In this document: positions 8,281 to 16,395 of the stretch, piece by piece
How the letters are laid out: each line of letters begins with the position of its first letter
Numbering within the stretch: the stretch's first letter is position 1
Assembly (NCBI GenBank): GCA_023397655.1
Contig: JAEWTW010000009.1
Span: forward strand, 1 to 64,000
Direction: 5' to 3'
Origin: Bacillota bacterium
Lineage (GTDB): Bacteria; Bacillota; Clostridia; Christensenellales; SZUA-584
DNA: 64,000 bases
Made by a program: the position numbers and the translations under genes
The notes under the pieces: generated by a model
Told to the model about the DNA's origin: nothing
Seen by the model: only the letters and a program-made list of their open reading frames with translations
Database searches by the model: none

Positions 8281-8982
8281 TTATTGCTCCATGGGCTCTC
8301 CCGTGCCGGAAACGGCGCTCTGCTCAAGATACAGCTTCGCGCCGGTGTAGATGGCTTTGGCGCACTCGTTCTGGTAGTCCTCCGTCTGCAGCAGCTTCTC
8401 CTCGCGCTCGTTGGAAAGGAAGCCGCACTCCACCAGCACGCATGGGCTGTCGCTTGAGCGCAGTATGTAATATGTCTCCGGCTTCTGCTCGCGCGGGCGC
8501 AGCGGCTCAAGGCGCGTGTTCAGCTCAGTCTGTATCAGCTCCGCCAGCACCTTGCCCTCTTCGGATTCCTCGTGATAGAACGTCACCGGCCCGGAACACG
8601 CCGTATCGTTGAACTTATTCATGTGGATGGAGATCACGATGTCCGCATCCGCGTTTTCGATGATGCTGCGGCGCTTGGCCATATCTTCGTGCTTTGTGCG
8701 GCCCAATGCGTTCTCGTCCGGGCGCGTCATCACCACGGCGACGCCGTTTTTCTCGAACAGGCTTTTCACCTTGTTCGCAACGATGAGGTTAAGTCCGTCC
8801 TCCTTCACACCGGTGAGGCGGCCCACCGCGCCGCCGTCGAAGCCGCCGTGTCCCGCGTCAATCACCACGGTAAAGCGGGCTGTACTGATTGCCGCCCTGT
8901 CCTGCGGCAGCAGCAGCAGAATGAAACCAAAAATAATAAAGACGATAATAAAAAAGACGATATAGCGCGTCGAGTTCTTCAT
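8281..8982 (-). CDS. cwlD: N-acetylmuramoyl-L-alanine amidase, CwlD-like
   Basis: A zinc amidase (Amidase_3) cleaving the bond between N-acetylmuramate and L-Ala. In spore-formers CwlD starts muramic delta-lactam formation in spore cortex. An N-terminal anchor (residues about 6-27) precedes the domain. Zinc and catalytic motifs are VVIDAGHGGFDGGA, a later Glu in the loop before NLIVA, SIHMNKF and the C-terminal VLVECGFLSNERE. The start is set at ATG 8982 because GGAGG would lie against the upstream ATG 8991. The role in cortex is inferred from family and size; a vegetative hydrolase is possible. Confidence 0.85.
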   Translation of the reverse strand: MKNSTRYIVFFIIVFIIFGFILLLLPQDRAAISTARFTVVIDAGHGGFDGGAVGRLTGVKEDGLNLIVANKVKSLFEKNGVAVVMTRPDENALGRTKHEDMAKRRSIIENADADIVISIHMNKFNDTACSGPVTFYHEESEEGKVLAELIQTELNTRLEPLRPREQKPETYYILRSSDSPCVLVECGFLSNEREEKLLQTEDYQNECAKAIYTGAKLYLEQSAVSGTGEPMEQ

Positions 8983-9048
8983 ACAAAACATACCTCCGCA
9001 GATATATCATCTATATTATTGCGTTTTTCGCGCTATGCGTTTTTAGGT

Positions 9049-10044
9049 TTAAAACAGCTGCTTGGACGGGTCTGCGTTCAGCCGCAGCGGTTCGGCGCAC
9101 GGCGGCTCGAAAGCGGCGGCGCAGCCAATCATCGCGGCGTTATCCGTGCAGTACTTCAGCTCGGGCAGATATAGCGTGCAGCCCGTCTTTTCGGCGCGTT
9201 CGGCAAACACCTTGCGCAGCGCACCGTTGGCGGAAACGCCGCCCGCCACGCCAATGCAAGTAATTCCTTCCCGAACGGCAGCTTCAAACGTGTTATCCGC
9301 TAGGAACGCGACCGCCTCCGCCTGAAAGCTGGCGGCGATGTCCGCTTTATTGTAGGCCTCGCCCTTCTGGTTCATGTTGTGCATGTGGTTGATCACCGCC
9401 GTCTTGAGGCCGCTGAACGTGAAGTCCAGATGCGTTTCGCCCTTGAAGCCGCGCGGGTATTGGTAGACGGGACGGCCTTCCCGCGCCAGCTGCTCCAGCT
9501 TGGGGCCGCCGGGGTAACCCAGCTCCAGCGCGCGCGCCGTCTTGTCGAATGCCTCGCCCACCGCGTCGTCCCGCGTTCTGCCCACCAGCCGGTATCTGCC
9601 GTAGTCCTCCACCACCGCAATATGCGAATGTCCGCCCGACACCACCAGACACAGGAAAGGCGGCGTCAACTCCTGATGCGACAGATACAGCGAGCAGATA
9701 TGCCCCTGTATGTGATGCACCGGTATCAACGGCACACCGAGATAATACGCCAGCGCCTTCGCGTACGACACGCCTACCAGCAGCGCGCCCACCAGCCCCG
9801 GCCCGTCCGTCACCGCCACCGCTTCAAGGTCCGAAAAAGCGACGCCCGCCGAGCGCAGCGCCTCATCCACGATGTAGGGCAGCTTCATAATGTGGTTGCG
9901 CGACGCGATTTCGGGCACTACACCGCCGTATTTTTCATGCTCCGGCTGGGTGTACACCGCACTGCCCAACACCTGCCGCCCTCTTGTGATCGCAGCCGCC
10001 GTCTCGTCGCACGACGTCTCAATCGCCAGTATCAGCTTGTCCAT
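9049..10044 (-). CDS. tsaD: tRNA N6-adenosine threonylcarbamoyltransferase TsaD
   Basis: Transfers the threonylcarbamoyl group to A37 of ANN-decoding tRNAs. The 331-residue ASKHA-fold protein begins LAIETSCDETAAAI and shows GLVGALLVGVSYAKA, the metal-binding VHHIQGH, LVVSGGHSH and GVAGGVSANGALR. The start ATG 10044 has AAAGGATAA just before it, and that TAA is also the stop of the upstream gene, so the two are translationally coupled. TsaB and TsaE are not in this window. Confidence 0.96.
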   Translation of the reverse strand: MDKLILAIETSCDETAAAITRGRQVLGSAVYTQPEHEKYGGVVPEIASRNHIMKLPYIVDEALRSAGVAFSDLEAVAVTDGPGLVGALLVGVSYAKALAYYLGVPLIPVHHIQGHICSLYLSHQELTPPFLCLVVSGGHSHIAVVEDYGRYRLVGRTRDDAVGEAFDKTARALELGYPGGPKLEQLAREGRPVYQYPRGFKGETHLDFTFSGLKTAVINHMHNMNQKGEAYNKADIAASFQAEAVAFLADNTFEAAVREGITCIGVAGGVSANGALRKVFAERAEKTGCTLYLPELKYCTDNAAMIGCAAAFEPPCAEPLRLNADPSKQLF

Positions 10045-10048
10045 GTCA

Positions 10049-10768
10049 TTATCCTTTGGCAACAGCACTCTCCCGCCGCTTGATTATCGCGAGACCCACC
10101 ATCGACGCCGCGTTCAGCGTGATGAATATGGAGATAAAGCGGATAATGATGCGCGCCACCAGATCCGAGAAGAACTGTTCGGGCACCATCTGTATCAGCA
10201 CATCCGTCCGGGGGTCCAGTATCCACAGATCGTTGGTGAAAAACACATGGTGGAAGTTGGTCCAGAACGACGTGAAATCCAATGCGGCATATAACGCGAT
10301 GGCTCCCACGAAAACCACAAAACCCGCGGATACCCACAGGAAAGACCGGCACAGCGTTTTAAATGTCTTGCCGCGCCCCATCACAAAAGCGGCGGCGATC
10401 AACAGCACAGCAGCGATCAGCGACACCGTACGCACGTTGCGCGCGCCCAGATACAGCAGCTTCACGTCCACCATGTGGTCCTTCTCGCGCTCTCCGAACA
10501 CTTCCTGCATCTGCCCCTGTATGTTTGCCTGCATGTCCAGATCGTCATCAGCATCCGTCGTATAATCCAGCAGCTTTTGCGTCACGGCTGTCAGATCCTC
10601 TTCGCTGATGCCGATGCTCTGCGCCGTATCCAGCTTGCTGTATTCGCTTCGGAAAAAACCCGGATTTACTGCGAACATCTCAATGCTCGCGATCAGCAGC
10701 CCCACAATGAGCAGCAGGCTGCCCAGCACCGTGCATAGTCCCATCCAGAAACGCTTACCGTTACTCAT
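10049..10768 (-). CDS. TIGR01906/DUF1461 family integral membrane protein
   Basis: A 239-residue protein with four hydrophobic segments (about 10-32, 110-130, 143-165, 205-230) and the family hallmark FTSFWTNFHHVFF followed by NDLWILDPRTDVLIQ. The loop between the first two segments is acidic. The function of the family is unknown. AAGGAG precedes ATG 10768. It sits directly upstream of tsaD with a shared stop/start region. Confidence 0.85.
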   Translation of the reverse strand: MSNGKRFWMGLCTVLGSLLLIVGLLIASIEMFAVNPGFFRSEYSKLDTAQSIGISEEDLTAVTQKLLDYTTDADDDLDMQANIQGQMQEVFGEREKDHMVDVKLLYLGARNVRTVSLIAAVLLIAAAFVMGRGKTFKTLCRSFLWVSAGFVVFVGAIALYAALDFTSFWTNFHHVFFTNDLWILDPRTDVLIQMVPEQFFSDLVARIIIRFISIFITLNAASMVGLAIIKRRESAVAKG

Positions 10769-10874
10769 CGTCTTCTCCTTCGTGCAGCCGGTTTTATCAT
10801 CCGGCTCTCCGCGTCCGTCATATACGCTTTATAAGCAATTTGAGGCTGTCCAGCCGGAACAGCCTCATCAACCG

Positions 10875-11237
10875 CTATTTTGCCTTTATCAATTCGGCAT
10901 ATTCCTGCTCCGTGAGGAGCCCCTGTGTATCAGTGTCACTTGTATCCAGACGGAACAGCCATGTGTCCAGTGGTTTTTGGCCGATCATATCCGGATCGTC
11001 GAAAACCGTATCGTTGACCGCCGTGATTTTTCCAGCCAGCGGCGCATGCACCTCGCATACCGTCTTGACCGTCTCCACCAGCGCGCAGGGCTCACCTTGC
11101 TCAACACTGCGGCCCAACTCCGGCAATTCAATATAGACGACATCGCCCTTCATGCCAACTCCGGTCAGGCCGACGGCAGCCGAGCTCCCTTCCAGCCTCA
11201 CCCATTCGTGCCAGGGCGTATATAAAAGTCCGCTCAC
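10875..11237 (-). CDS. gcvH: Glycine cleavage H-like lipoyl carrier protein
   Basis: A 120-residue lipoyl-domain protein (YTPWHEWVRLEG...VGLTGVGMKGDVVYIELP). The probable lipoylated lysine is in ETVKTVCEVHAPLAG at about residue 59, where canonical H proteins read ESVKAASDVYAPVSG. The Cys-containing flank is a departure. No gcvP, gcvT or lipoate ligase genes lie near it, so it is an orphan copy. The start is GTG 11237 with GGGGAGGA upstream. It could serve glycine cleavage in trans or another lipoyl-dependent process. Confidence 0.82.
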   Translation of the reverse strand: MSGLLYTPWHEWVRLEGSSAAVGLTGVGMKGDVVYIELPELGRSVEQGEPCALVETVKTVCEVHAPLAGKITAVNDTVFDDPDMIGQKPLDTWLFRLDTSDTDTQGLLTEQEYAELIKAK

Positions 11238-11297
11238 GCATCATCCTCCCCTGTGCAGCCAGCACAGTATATCGTATGCGTGACGAAACCCAGCTGT

Positions 11298-11654
11298 TTA
11301 CGACTTCTTCAGGAACTGCTTGAACCGTTTTCTGAACAGCACGATGTAAACCACGATGCCCGGAACGATCAGCGCGATGGAAAGCACGAAGGGAAGCTGC
11401 GCCCAAACAAACGATGCGTTCTGCACCACTTCAGCGCCGACGATCCTCTCCCAGAAATAGTCCAGCCCGCCCGTGAGTGTCGCCACAGGCCCCACATACC
11501 AGCAGAACTTGCGCAGCATGGCATTGGCATCCGCCTTCATCGCCTTGGGATAATCATTGTTGAACACAGGCCCTTTGCCCGTGAACGCCGCGTACAGTGT
11601 AAACAGTCCGATGAAGACCGTGAACAACGACATCATGCTATTCATATTTTCCAT
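11298..11654 (-). CDS. Small two-TM membrane protein of unknown function
   Basis: A 118-residue protein with hydrophobic segments at about 6-24 and 85-108, a central polar stretch with Trp and Cys (MLRKFCWYVGPVATL), and a basic C-terminus (FRKRFKQFLKKS). No family recognised. It lies between cysS and the gcvH-like gene on the same strand with short gaps, so all are probably cotranscribed. GAGGAG lies 12 bp before the ATG. Confidence 0.75.
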   Translation of the reverse strand: MENMNSMMSLFTVFIGLFTLYAAFTGKGPVFNNDYPKAMKADANAMLRKFCWYVGPVATLTGGLDYFWERIVGAEVVQNASFVWAQLPFVLSIALIVPGIVVYIVLFRKRFKQFLKKS

Positions 11655-11672
11655 TGAATGTCGATTCTCCTC

Positions 11673-13049
11673 TTATCTTTTGTTGATTTTTGCGCCGTCC
11701 GGCGTATCCTTTACCTCGTAACCCATCGCCGCGATTTTGTCCCGCAGCGCGTCGGCGGCGGCGAAATCCCTGGCCGCACGGGCGGCCTGACGCTGCCGTA
11801 CCAGTTCCGTCACTTCTTCGGGTATCGTATCCTCCTCCGGCACCAGCCCCAGCACTTCCAGCACTTTGTCCAGCGCAACCAGCGCTTCCCCGGCGCTCTT
11901 TTTGTCCCCGCCGTGCTCAAACGCAAGGTTGATGTCGCGGATATACTCAAATATCACACCAATCGCTTCGGCCGTATTCAGGTCATCGTCCATCGCCTGT
12001 TGGAAGCACTCCTCCAGCGCGCAGATGTCCTTCTCCACGTCCACACCGGCTGCGGAGCCCGTCTGCGCAATATGCTTGAGGTTATCCCGGCAGTTTTTGA
12101 TACGCGCCATCGCGGAAGCCGCCTGCGCGATCAGCTCCTCCGAGAAGTTGATCGGATTGCGGTAATGGGCGGAAAGCATGAACAGCCGGACGACCTTGAG
12201 GTCATACTTTTGAGAGATATCCCTCACGGTAAAGAAGTTGCCCTTGGATTTGGACATCTTTTCGTTGTCCACGTTGATGTAGCCGTTGTGCATCCAATAG
12301 CGCGCGAACGGTTTGCCCGTTGCCGCCTCAGACTGGGCGATCTCGTTCTCATGGTGCGGGAAAATCAGGTCCTGCCCGCCGCCGTGGATGTCGATCGTCT
12401 CACCCAAATAGCGCATGCTCATCGCGCTGCACTCGATATGCCAGCCGGGCCGTCCCTTGCCCCACGGAGAATCCCAGCTGTCCTCGCCCGGTTTGGCCGC
12501 CTTCCAGAGCGCGAAATCCTCCGGGTTGCGTTTGACCTCCGTCACATCGATGCGCGCGCCCGCCTGCAGATCGTCCAGCGACTGGCCGGACAGCTTGCCG
12601 TATCCGGGAAAGCTTGTCACGTCGAAATACACATCGCCGCCCACCACATAGGCATTTCCTTTTTCCACCAGATCAGACACCAGACTGATGATGTCGCCGA
12701 CGTGCTCCGTCGCTTTGGGATGCACGGTGGCCGGGCGGATGCCAAGGCCTTTGGCGTCCCTGTAATACTCGTCGATGAACCGCTCGCCCAGCTCTTTGAG
12801 CGTTGTCTTCTCCTCGTTCGCGCGGGCGATCATCTTGTCGTCCACATCGGTAAAGTTCTGTACGAACGTCACCTCCAGCCCGGTATACTCCAGATACCGC
12901 CGGAGCGTATCAAAGATAATAAACGGACGCGCATTGCCAATATGAAAAAAGTTGTACACTGTGGGCCCGCAGGCGTAAATCCTGGCCTTGCCCGGCTCCA
13001 GCGGTACAAACTCGTCCTTACGGCGCGTCATCGTATTGAAAAGCTTCAA
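11673..13049 (-). CDS. cysS: Cysteinyl-tRNA synthetase
   Basis: A class I aminoacyl-tRNA synthetase charging tRNA-Cys. The 458-residue protein shows the zinc Cys in CGPTVYN, the HIGH-type FHIGNARPF, WHIECSAMS with zinc ligands, HHENEIAQSE and the KMSKS loop (EKMSKSKGN). The C-terminal helical anticodon region is complete. The start appears to be TTG 13049, preceded by GAGGAGAGAG. It has its own strong promoter and no T-box in the short leader. Confidence 0.97.
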   Translation of the reverse strand: MKLFNTMTRRKDEFVPLEPGKARIYACGPTVYNFFHIGNARPFIIFDTLRRYLEYTGLEVTFVQNFTDVDDKMIARANEEKTTLKELGERFIDEYYRDAKGLGIRPATVHPKATEHVGDIISLVSDLVEKGNAYVVGGDVYFDVTSFPGYGKLSGQSLDDLQAGARIDVTEVKRNPEDFALWKAAKPGEDSWDSPWGKGRPGWHIECSAMSMRYLGETIDIHGGGQDLIFPHHENEIAQSEAATGKPFARYWMHNGYINVDNEKMSKSKGNFFTVRDISQKYDLKVVRLFMLSAHYRNPINFSEELIAQAASAMARIKNCRDNLKHIAQTGSAAGVDVEKDICALEECFQQAMDDDLNTAEAIGVIFEYIRDINLAFEHGGDKKSAGEALVALDKVLEVLGLVPEEDTIPEEVTELVRQRQAARAARDFAAADALRDKIAAMGYEVKDTPDGAKINKR

Positions 13050-13084
13050 GGTCTCTCTCCTCTGCCTAATTACTCTATCGGCTC

Positions 13085-13113
13085 ATTATAATATATGCGC
13101 ATGGTCCCGTCAA
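13085..13113 (-). promoter_or_regulatory. Promoter of cysS
   Basis: Minus-strand TTGACG (13108-13113) and TATAAT (13085-13090) are spaced by 17 bp. The transcript would start about 30 nt before the cysS TTG, too short for a T-box leader. Confidence 0.8.
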
Positions 13114-13174
13114 TTGACAACGGCGCGTTGGTATTGCTTCTTACAGCCGTGCCGCACCGGTTTTCCTGTTCCCC

Positions 13175-13213
13175 TGAAAAAGCAAAGACCCGCCTGTTTT
13201 GCAGCGGGTCTTT
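13175..13213 (-). terminator. Terminator of the dcw cluster after ftsZ
   Basis: AAAGACCCGC (13184-13193) pairs with GCGGGTCTTT (13204-13213). On the minus strand it is followed by GCTTTTTC. It lies 16 bp past the ftsZ stop. Confidence 0.7.
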
Positions 13214-13228
13214 GAAATATCGCGTCCT

Positions 13229-14365
13229 TTAGAAATCCTTCCGGGCTTTTTTGCGCCGAAGGAACGGCGGGATGTCCAGCTCGTTGCCGGAATCGGCGAA
13301 GCTGCCGAGCACCGGCCCCTTTCTCTCCGGCATCACCGGTATGAAGTCGTCGTCCTGCGGGCTTTCCGGCATACGGATCTCCTCCCGTACCACCGGTTTG
13401 GGCTTGCGCACGCCGCCGAAGCCGGTGGCGATCACCGTGATGCGCACCTCGTCCTCCAAGCTGTCATCCGTGTCCGCGCCGAAGAATATGTTCGCCTCCG
13501 GGTCCGCCGCCTGACGGATCAGGTTGGCCGCTTCCTCTATCTCGAGCAGGCTCATCGTGGGATCGCCCGTCACGTTGTACAGTATGCCGCGCGCACCTTC
13601 AATGCTCGTTTCCAGCAACGGGCTCTGGATCGCCTGCTTTGCGGCGTCCATCGTCTTGTTGTCGCCATAGCCCACGCCGATGCCCATATGCGCCACGCCG
13701 CGCTCCATCATCACGGTGCGCACGTCCGCGAAGTCCAGATTGACGAGCGCAGGTTTCACGATCAGGTCTGTGATGCCCTGAATGCCCTGCCGCAGCACAT
13801 CGTCGGCCACACGGAAAGCCTCCAGCATCGACGTTCCCTTGCCGATCACCTGAAGGAGCTTGTCGTTGGGTATTGTCACAATGGTGTCCACCACCTCGGA
13901 AAGCACCGCATGCCCTTCCTTGGCCCGCGTGATCCGCTGGCCGCCTTCGAACATGAACGGCATTGTGACCACGGCAACGGTCAGAATGTTCTTCTGCCGG
14001 GCCAGCTCCGCGACAACAGGCGCGGCTCCCGTGCCGGTGCCGCCGCCCAGTCCGGCCGCTATATACACCAGATTGGCGCCTTCCACAATCTCAGCCAGTT
14101 CGTCGATGCTCTCTTCCGCCGCGCGCCTGCCCACCGAAGGGTCTCCCCCCACGCCCAGGCCGCTCGTCAGCTTCTCGCCGATCTGTATTTTATTCTTGCA
14201 CTTTGACAGCAGCAACGCCTGCTTGTCCGTATTGATGGAATAGAATTCCGCACCGGTCAGCCCGTGCTCAATCATGCGGTTGATGGCGTTGTTGCCGGCG
14301 CCGCCCACGCCGATGACTTTGATCTTCGCAATGCTGTCCTGCTCAACATCAATTTCTAATGGCAT
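13229..14365 (-). CDS. ftsZ: Cell division protein FtsZ
   Basis: Tubulin-like GTPase forming the division ring. The 378 residues include GVGGAGNNAINRM (about 18-30), the tubulin signature GGGTGTGAAPV (about 105), the T7 synergy loop NLDFADV and the conserved C-terminal peptide LDIPPFLRRKK that binds FtsA and other partners, joined by a linker of about 50 residues. ATG 14365 is preceded by AAGGGGGG. It is the last gene of the dcw cluster and directly follows ftsA. Confidence 0.98.
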   Translation of the reverse strand: MPLEIDVEQDSIAKIKVIGVGGAGNNAINRMIEHGLTGAEFYSINTDKQALLLSKCKNKIQIGEKLTSGLGVGGDPSVGRRAAEESIDELAEIVEGANLVYIAAGLGGGTGTGAAPVVAELARQKNILTVAVVTMPFMFEGGQRITRAKEGHAVLSEVVDTIVTIPNDKLLQVIGKGTSMLEAFRVADDVLRQGIQGITDLIVKPALVNLDFADVRTVMMERGVAHMGIGVGYGDNKTMDAAKQAIQSPLLETSIEGARGILYNVTGDPTMSLLEIEEAANLIRQAADPEANIFFGADTDDSLEDEVRITVIATGFGGVRKPKPVVREEIRMPESPQDDDFIPVMPERKGPVLGSFADSGNELDIPPFLRRKKARKDF

Positions 14366-14388
14366 ATTAACCCCCCTTAATATGAACG

Positions 14389-15570
14389 TCAGTCAAACAT
14401 TCTTTCCGACAGCCGTCCAAAAATAGATTTTCCGCCTCGTCCCTCACCTAAATAATCGCTTTCGAATACATAGTCCAGAAGCGCCAGCGCCACGTAGTAG
14501 TTGGGCGTCGAGAGCTGCGGCGCTTCCACTATGGAAACGCGCACCTGCCGTTTCAGATACTTCTGCAGCGCATCCCGCGAACCCTTCATCATGGCGAGCC
14601 CGCCGCCCGACAAGTATATCCTCGTCCGCCGGGCGATGTTGAGTGGACTGTGCTGCAGCGCGTCGTATATCAGCGAGCATATCTGCTCTACACGGGCGTC
14701 GATCACTTCCGATATCGTGGCATGGCTGTACTTCTCCAGCCTGCCATTTTTTAATTTAGCATAATCATATAACTTCGTGCCATTATTTTCAAGACCAAAT
14801 GAAAATCGTTTTTTTATCTGCTCAGCGGACTCTACGTCCATGTTCATCACGATGGAGAGGTCACTCGCTATATGCATGCCGCCAGCATGTACCGTTTTAT
14901 TATATACAATCGCATCACCATACACAACTGTCACATTGGTATCGAAATATCCAATATTGAGGAGAACAGCGCTGCAGTCCCGCTCCTCCGTGGGGACAAG
15001 GAACAGGCTTTCCGCCAGCACCTCGGGTATAAACGCGCGGGCCTTCACATTCAGGCCGTTCAGTATGGCCGTCACGTCGCCGATGAAGTCGTTGCTGGCA
15101 AACACGAAGCTGACCAGCCCCCGCAGCTCACGGGCCTGGCAGCCGAGCACATCGATGTAGTGGTTGCCGTCGTCCAGCACAAAGTAAACCGGGGTGCTCG
15201 AAACAACTGTATATCGGATGTCGTCCAGCTGCTTCTCAGCGTCCTCTATCATGTTTTCAATGTCCCGCTCGGTGACCTTGCCACCCGTAATCTCCGCATA
15301 CCCTTCGCAGCAGATCACCTTGCAAAACCCTCCCGGCACGCCGATGAAGGCTTCACGCACGCGCTTTTTGGCCTTTCTTTCCGCGAATGCGAGCGCTTTG
15401 GCCACCGATTCCTCCACGTTTGAAGATTTGCGCCACCGGCCGTTTTTTATTCCCTCATATTTAGCTTCGCCGGCACCCAAAACCTCAAAGCGACCAACCG
15501 ACTTTTCGCGCCCGATCACACACATGACCTTGGACGTGCCAAATTCGATTGCAGCCGTTACACTCTTCAT
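14389..15570 (-). CDS. ftsA: Cell division protein FtsA
   Basis: Actin-like membrane tether of FtsZ. It begins VTAAIEFGTSKVMCVIG (phosphate 1), has the SHS2/1C insertion near residues 85-160, AVLLNIGYFDTNVTVV (phosphate 2), IYLSGGGLAMMKG (adenosine motif) and a C-terminal amphipathic helix GKSIFGRLSERMFD for membrane binding. ATG 15570 is preferred over the upstream GTG 15609, since homology begins there. AAGGGG lies about 13 bp upstream, a loose spacing. The stretch 14745-14960 is locally AT-rich compared with the rest of the gene. Confidence 0.93.
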   Translation of the reverse strand: MKSVTAAIEFGTSKVMCVIGREKSVGRFEVLGAGEAKYEGIKNGRWRKSSNVEESVAKALAFAERKAKKRVREAFIGVPGGFCKVICCEGYAEITGGKVTERDIENMIEDAEKQLDDIRYTVVSSTPVYFVLDDGNHYIDVLGCQARELRGLVSFVFASNDFIGDVTAILNGLNVKARAFIPEVLAESLFLVPTEERDCSAVLLNIGYFDTNVTVVYGDAIVYNKTVHAGGMHIASDLSIVMNMDVESAEQIKKRFSFGLENNGTKLYDYAKLKNGRLEKYSHATISEVIDARVEQICSLIYDALQHSPLNIARRTRIYLSGGGLAMMKGSRDALQKYLKRQVRVSIVEAPQLSTPNYYVALALLDYVFESDYLGEGRGGKSIFGRLSERMFD

Positions 15571-15636
15571 CCCCGCCGAAAGTCCCCTTAACACAAATAA
15601 TAAATCCACTAAAAAAGCATATTAATTGCCAATGTT

Positions 15637-15664
15637 ATAATAACACGTCTGTCAAAAATAACAA
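15637..15664 (-). promoter_or_regulatory. Promoter upstream of ftsA-ftsZ
   Basis: Minus strand TTGTTA (15659-15664) and TATTAT (15637-15642), spaced 16 bp, with an extended -10 TGT. It would let ftsA-ftsZ be transcribed apart from the upstream mur genes. Confidence 0.5.
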
Positions 15665-15670
15665 ATACCT

Positions 15671-16390
15671 TTAAGAGGATTTCTCGCGAAAATATGCTTG
15701 TTTCACCGAAGAAACATCCAGTATTCCACATTCTATCCCCATTGTCTTTATCTCTTTCGCCGAAGCGCTGATCAACGCAAATTTGGCGTCCAGCTGCATG
15801 TCGTCTCCCAGCTCCACCGTCAGCCCGTCCGTCGTCGTGATCACGATATCAGCCGGGAGTGTCACATCCAGGCTCGATAAGCCGACGCTCCCCGCTTCGG
15901 CGGCACCCAGCACCCGGGTCATCACGTCCACGCGGAACATGTCACCGGAGCACAGGGGCTGCCCCACCTCAAACGCATCCGCCTGCAGCCCGTATATCAT
16001 CGGCTGCTCGCCGCCTGTGGGCTGCGGCCTCACCTCCAGTATCCAGCCCGCGTCGTCGATCACGATCAGCGAGCCGTTCTTTTCGATGTAGGCAGCGGGA
16101 CGCCGTTCCTCTATCGTGATGATGACCCTGTCCGGATATTTCAACTCGACGCTGACAGGTTTAATCCGGGGATCGTCCGCCAGCTTGTCCATCACCGACT
16201 GCTTGTCCAGCAGGAAAATATTCTGGCCGTATTCCAGCCCGGAAACCTCCACGACATCATTCGCGTCCAGCGTCTCACAGCCCATGACGGCCACCTCCCG
16301 GACGCGAAAAACCATATAGGCCACAAAGACCAGCGCCGCAAGCAGCAGCATTGCGGATATGATCAGCAGCGCTCTTTTGCCTTTGTTCAA
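15671..16390 (-). CDS. ftsQ: Cell division protein FtsQ/DivIB
   Basis: A bitopic division protein bridging the periplasmic-side divisome. The short basic N-terminus (NKGKR) is followed by a membrane span (about 7-29), a POTRA domain beginning VREVAVMGCETLDANDVVEVSG and a beta domain with VIITIEERRPAAYIEKNG. The length of 239 aa is usual. The start seems to be TTG 16390 with GGGAGG ten bases before it, overlapping the end of murA. It lies between murA and ftsA. Confidence 0.9.
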   Translation of the reverse strand: MNKGKRALLIISAMLLLAALVFVAYMVFRVREVAVMGCETLDANDVVEVSGLEYGQNIFLLDKQSVMDKLADDPRIKPVSVELKYPDRVIITIEERRPAAYIEKNGSLIVIDDAGWILEVRPQPTGGEQPMIYGLQADAFEVGQPLCSGDMFRVDVMTRVLGAAEAGSVGLSSLDVTLPADIVITTTDGLTVELGDDMQLDAKFALISASAKEIKTMGIECGILDVSSVKQAYFREKSS

Positions 16391-16395
16391 ACAGC

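Noticed and set aside
8089..8510. Minus-strand frame 8510-8004 as a gene
   Set aside because: Its first half is cwlD read in another frame and it runs through the cwlD terminator; only the short 7984-8160 frame looks like possible old coding sequence.
10829..10853. Inverted repeat GAGGCTGT...ACAGCCTC between gcvH and the DUF1461 gene as a terminator
   Set aside because: The stem is good but no T-run follows on either strand, so it is at most a weak attenuator or mRNA stability hairpin.
13050..13090. T-box leader before cysS
   Set aside because: The leader between the -10 and the start is about 35 nt, with no specifier stem or T-box sequence.
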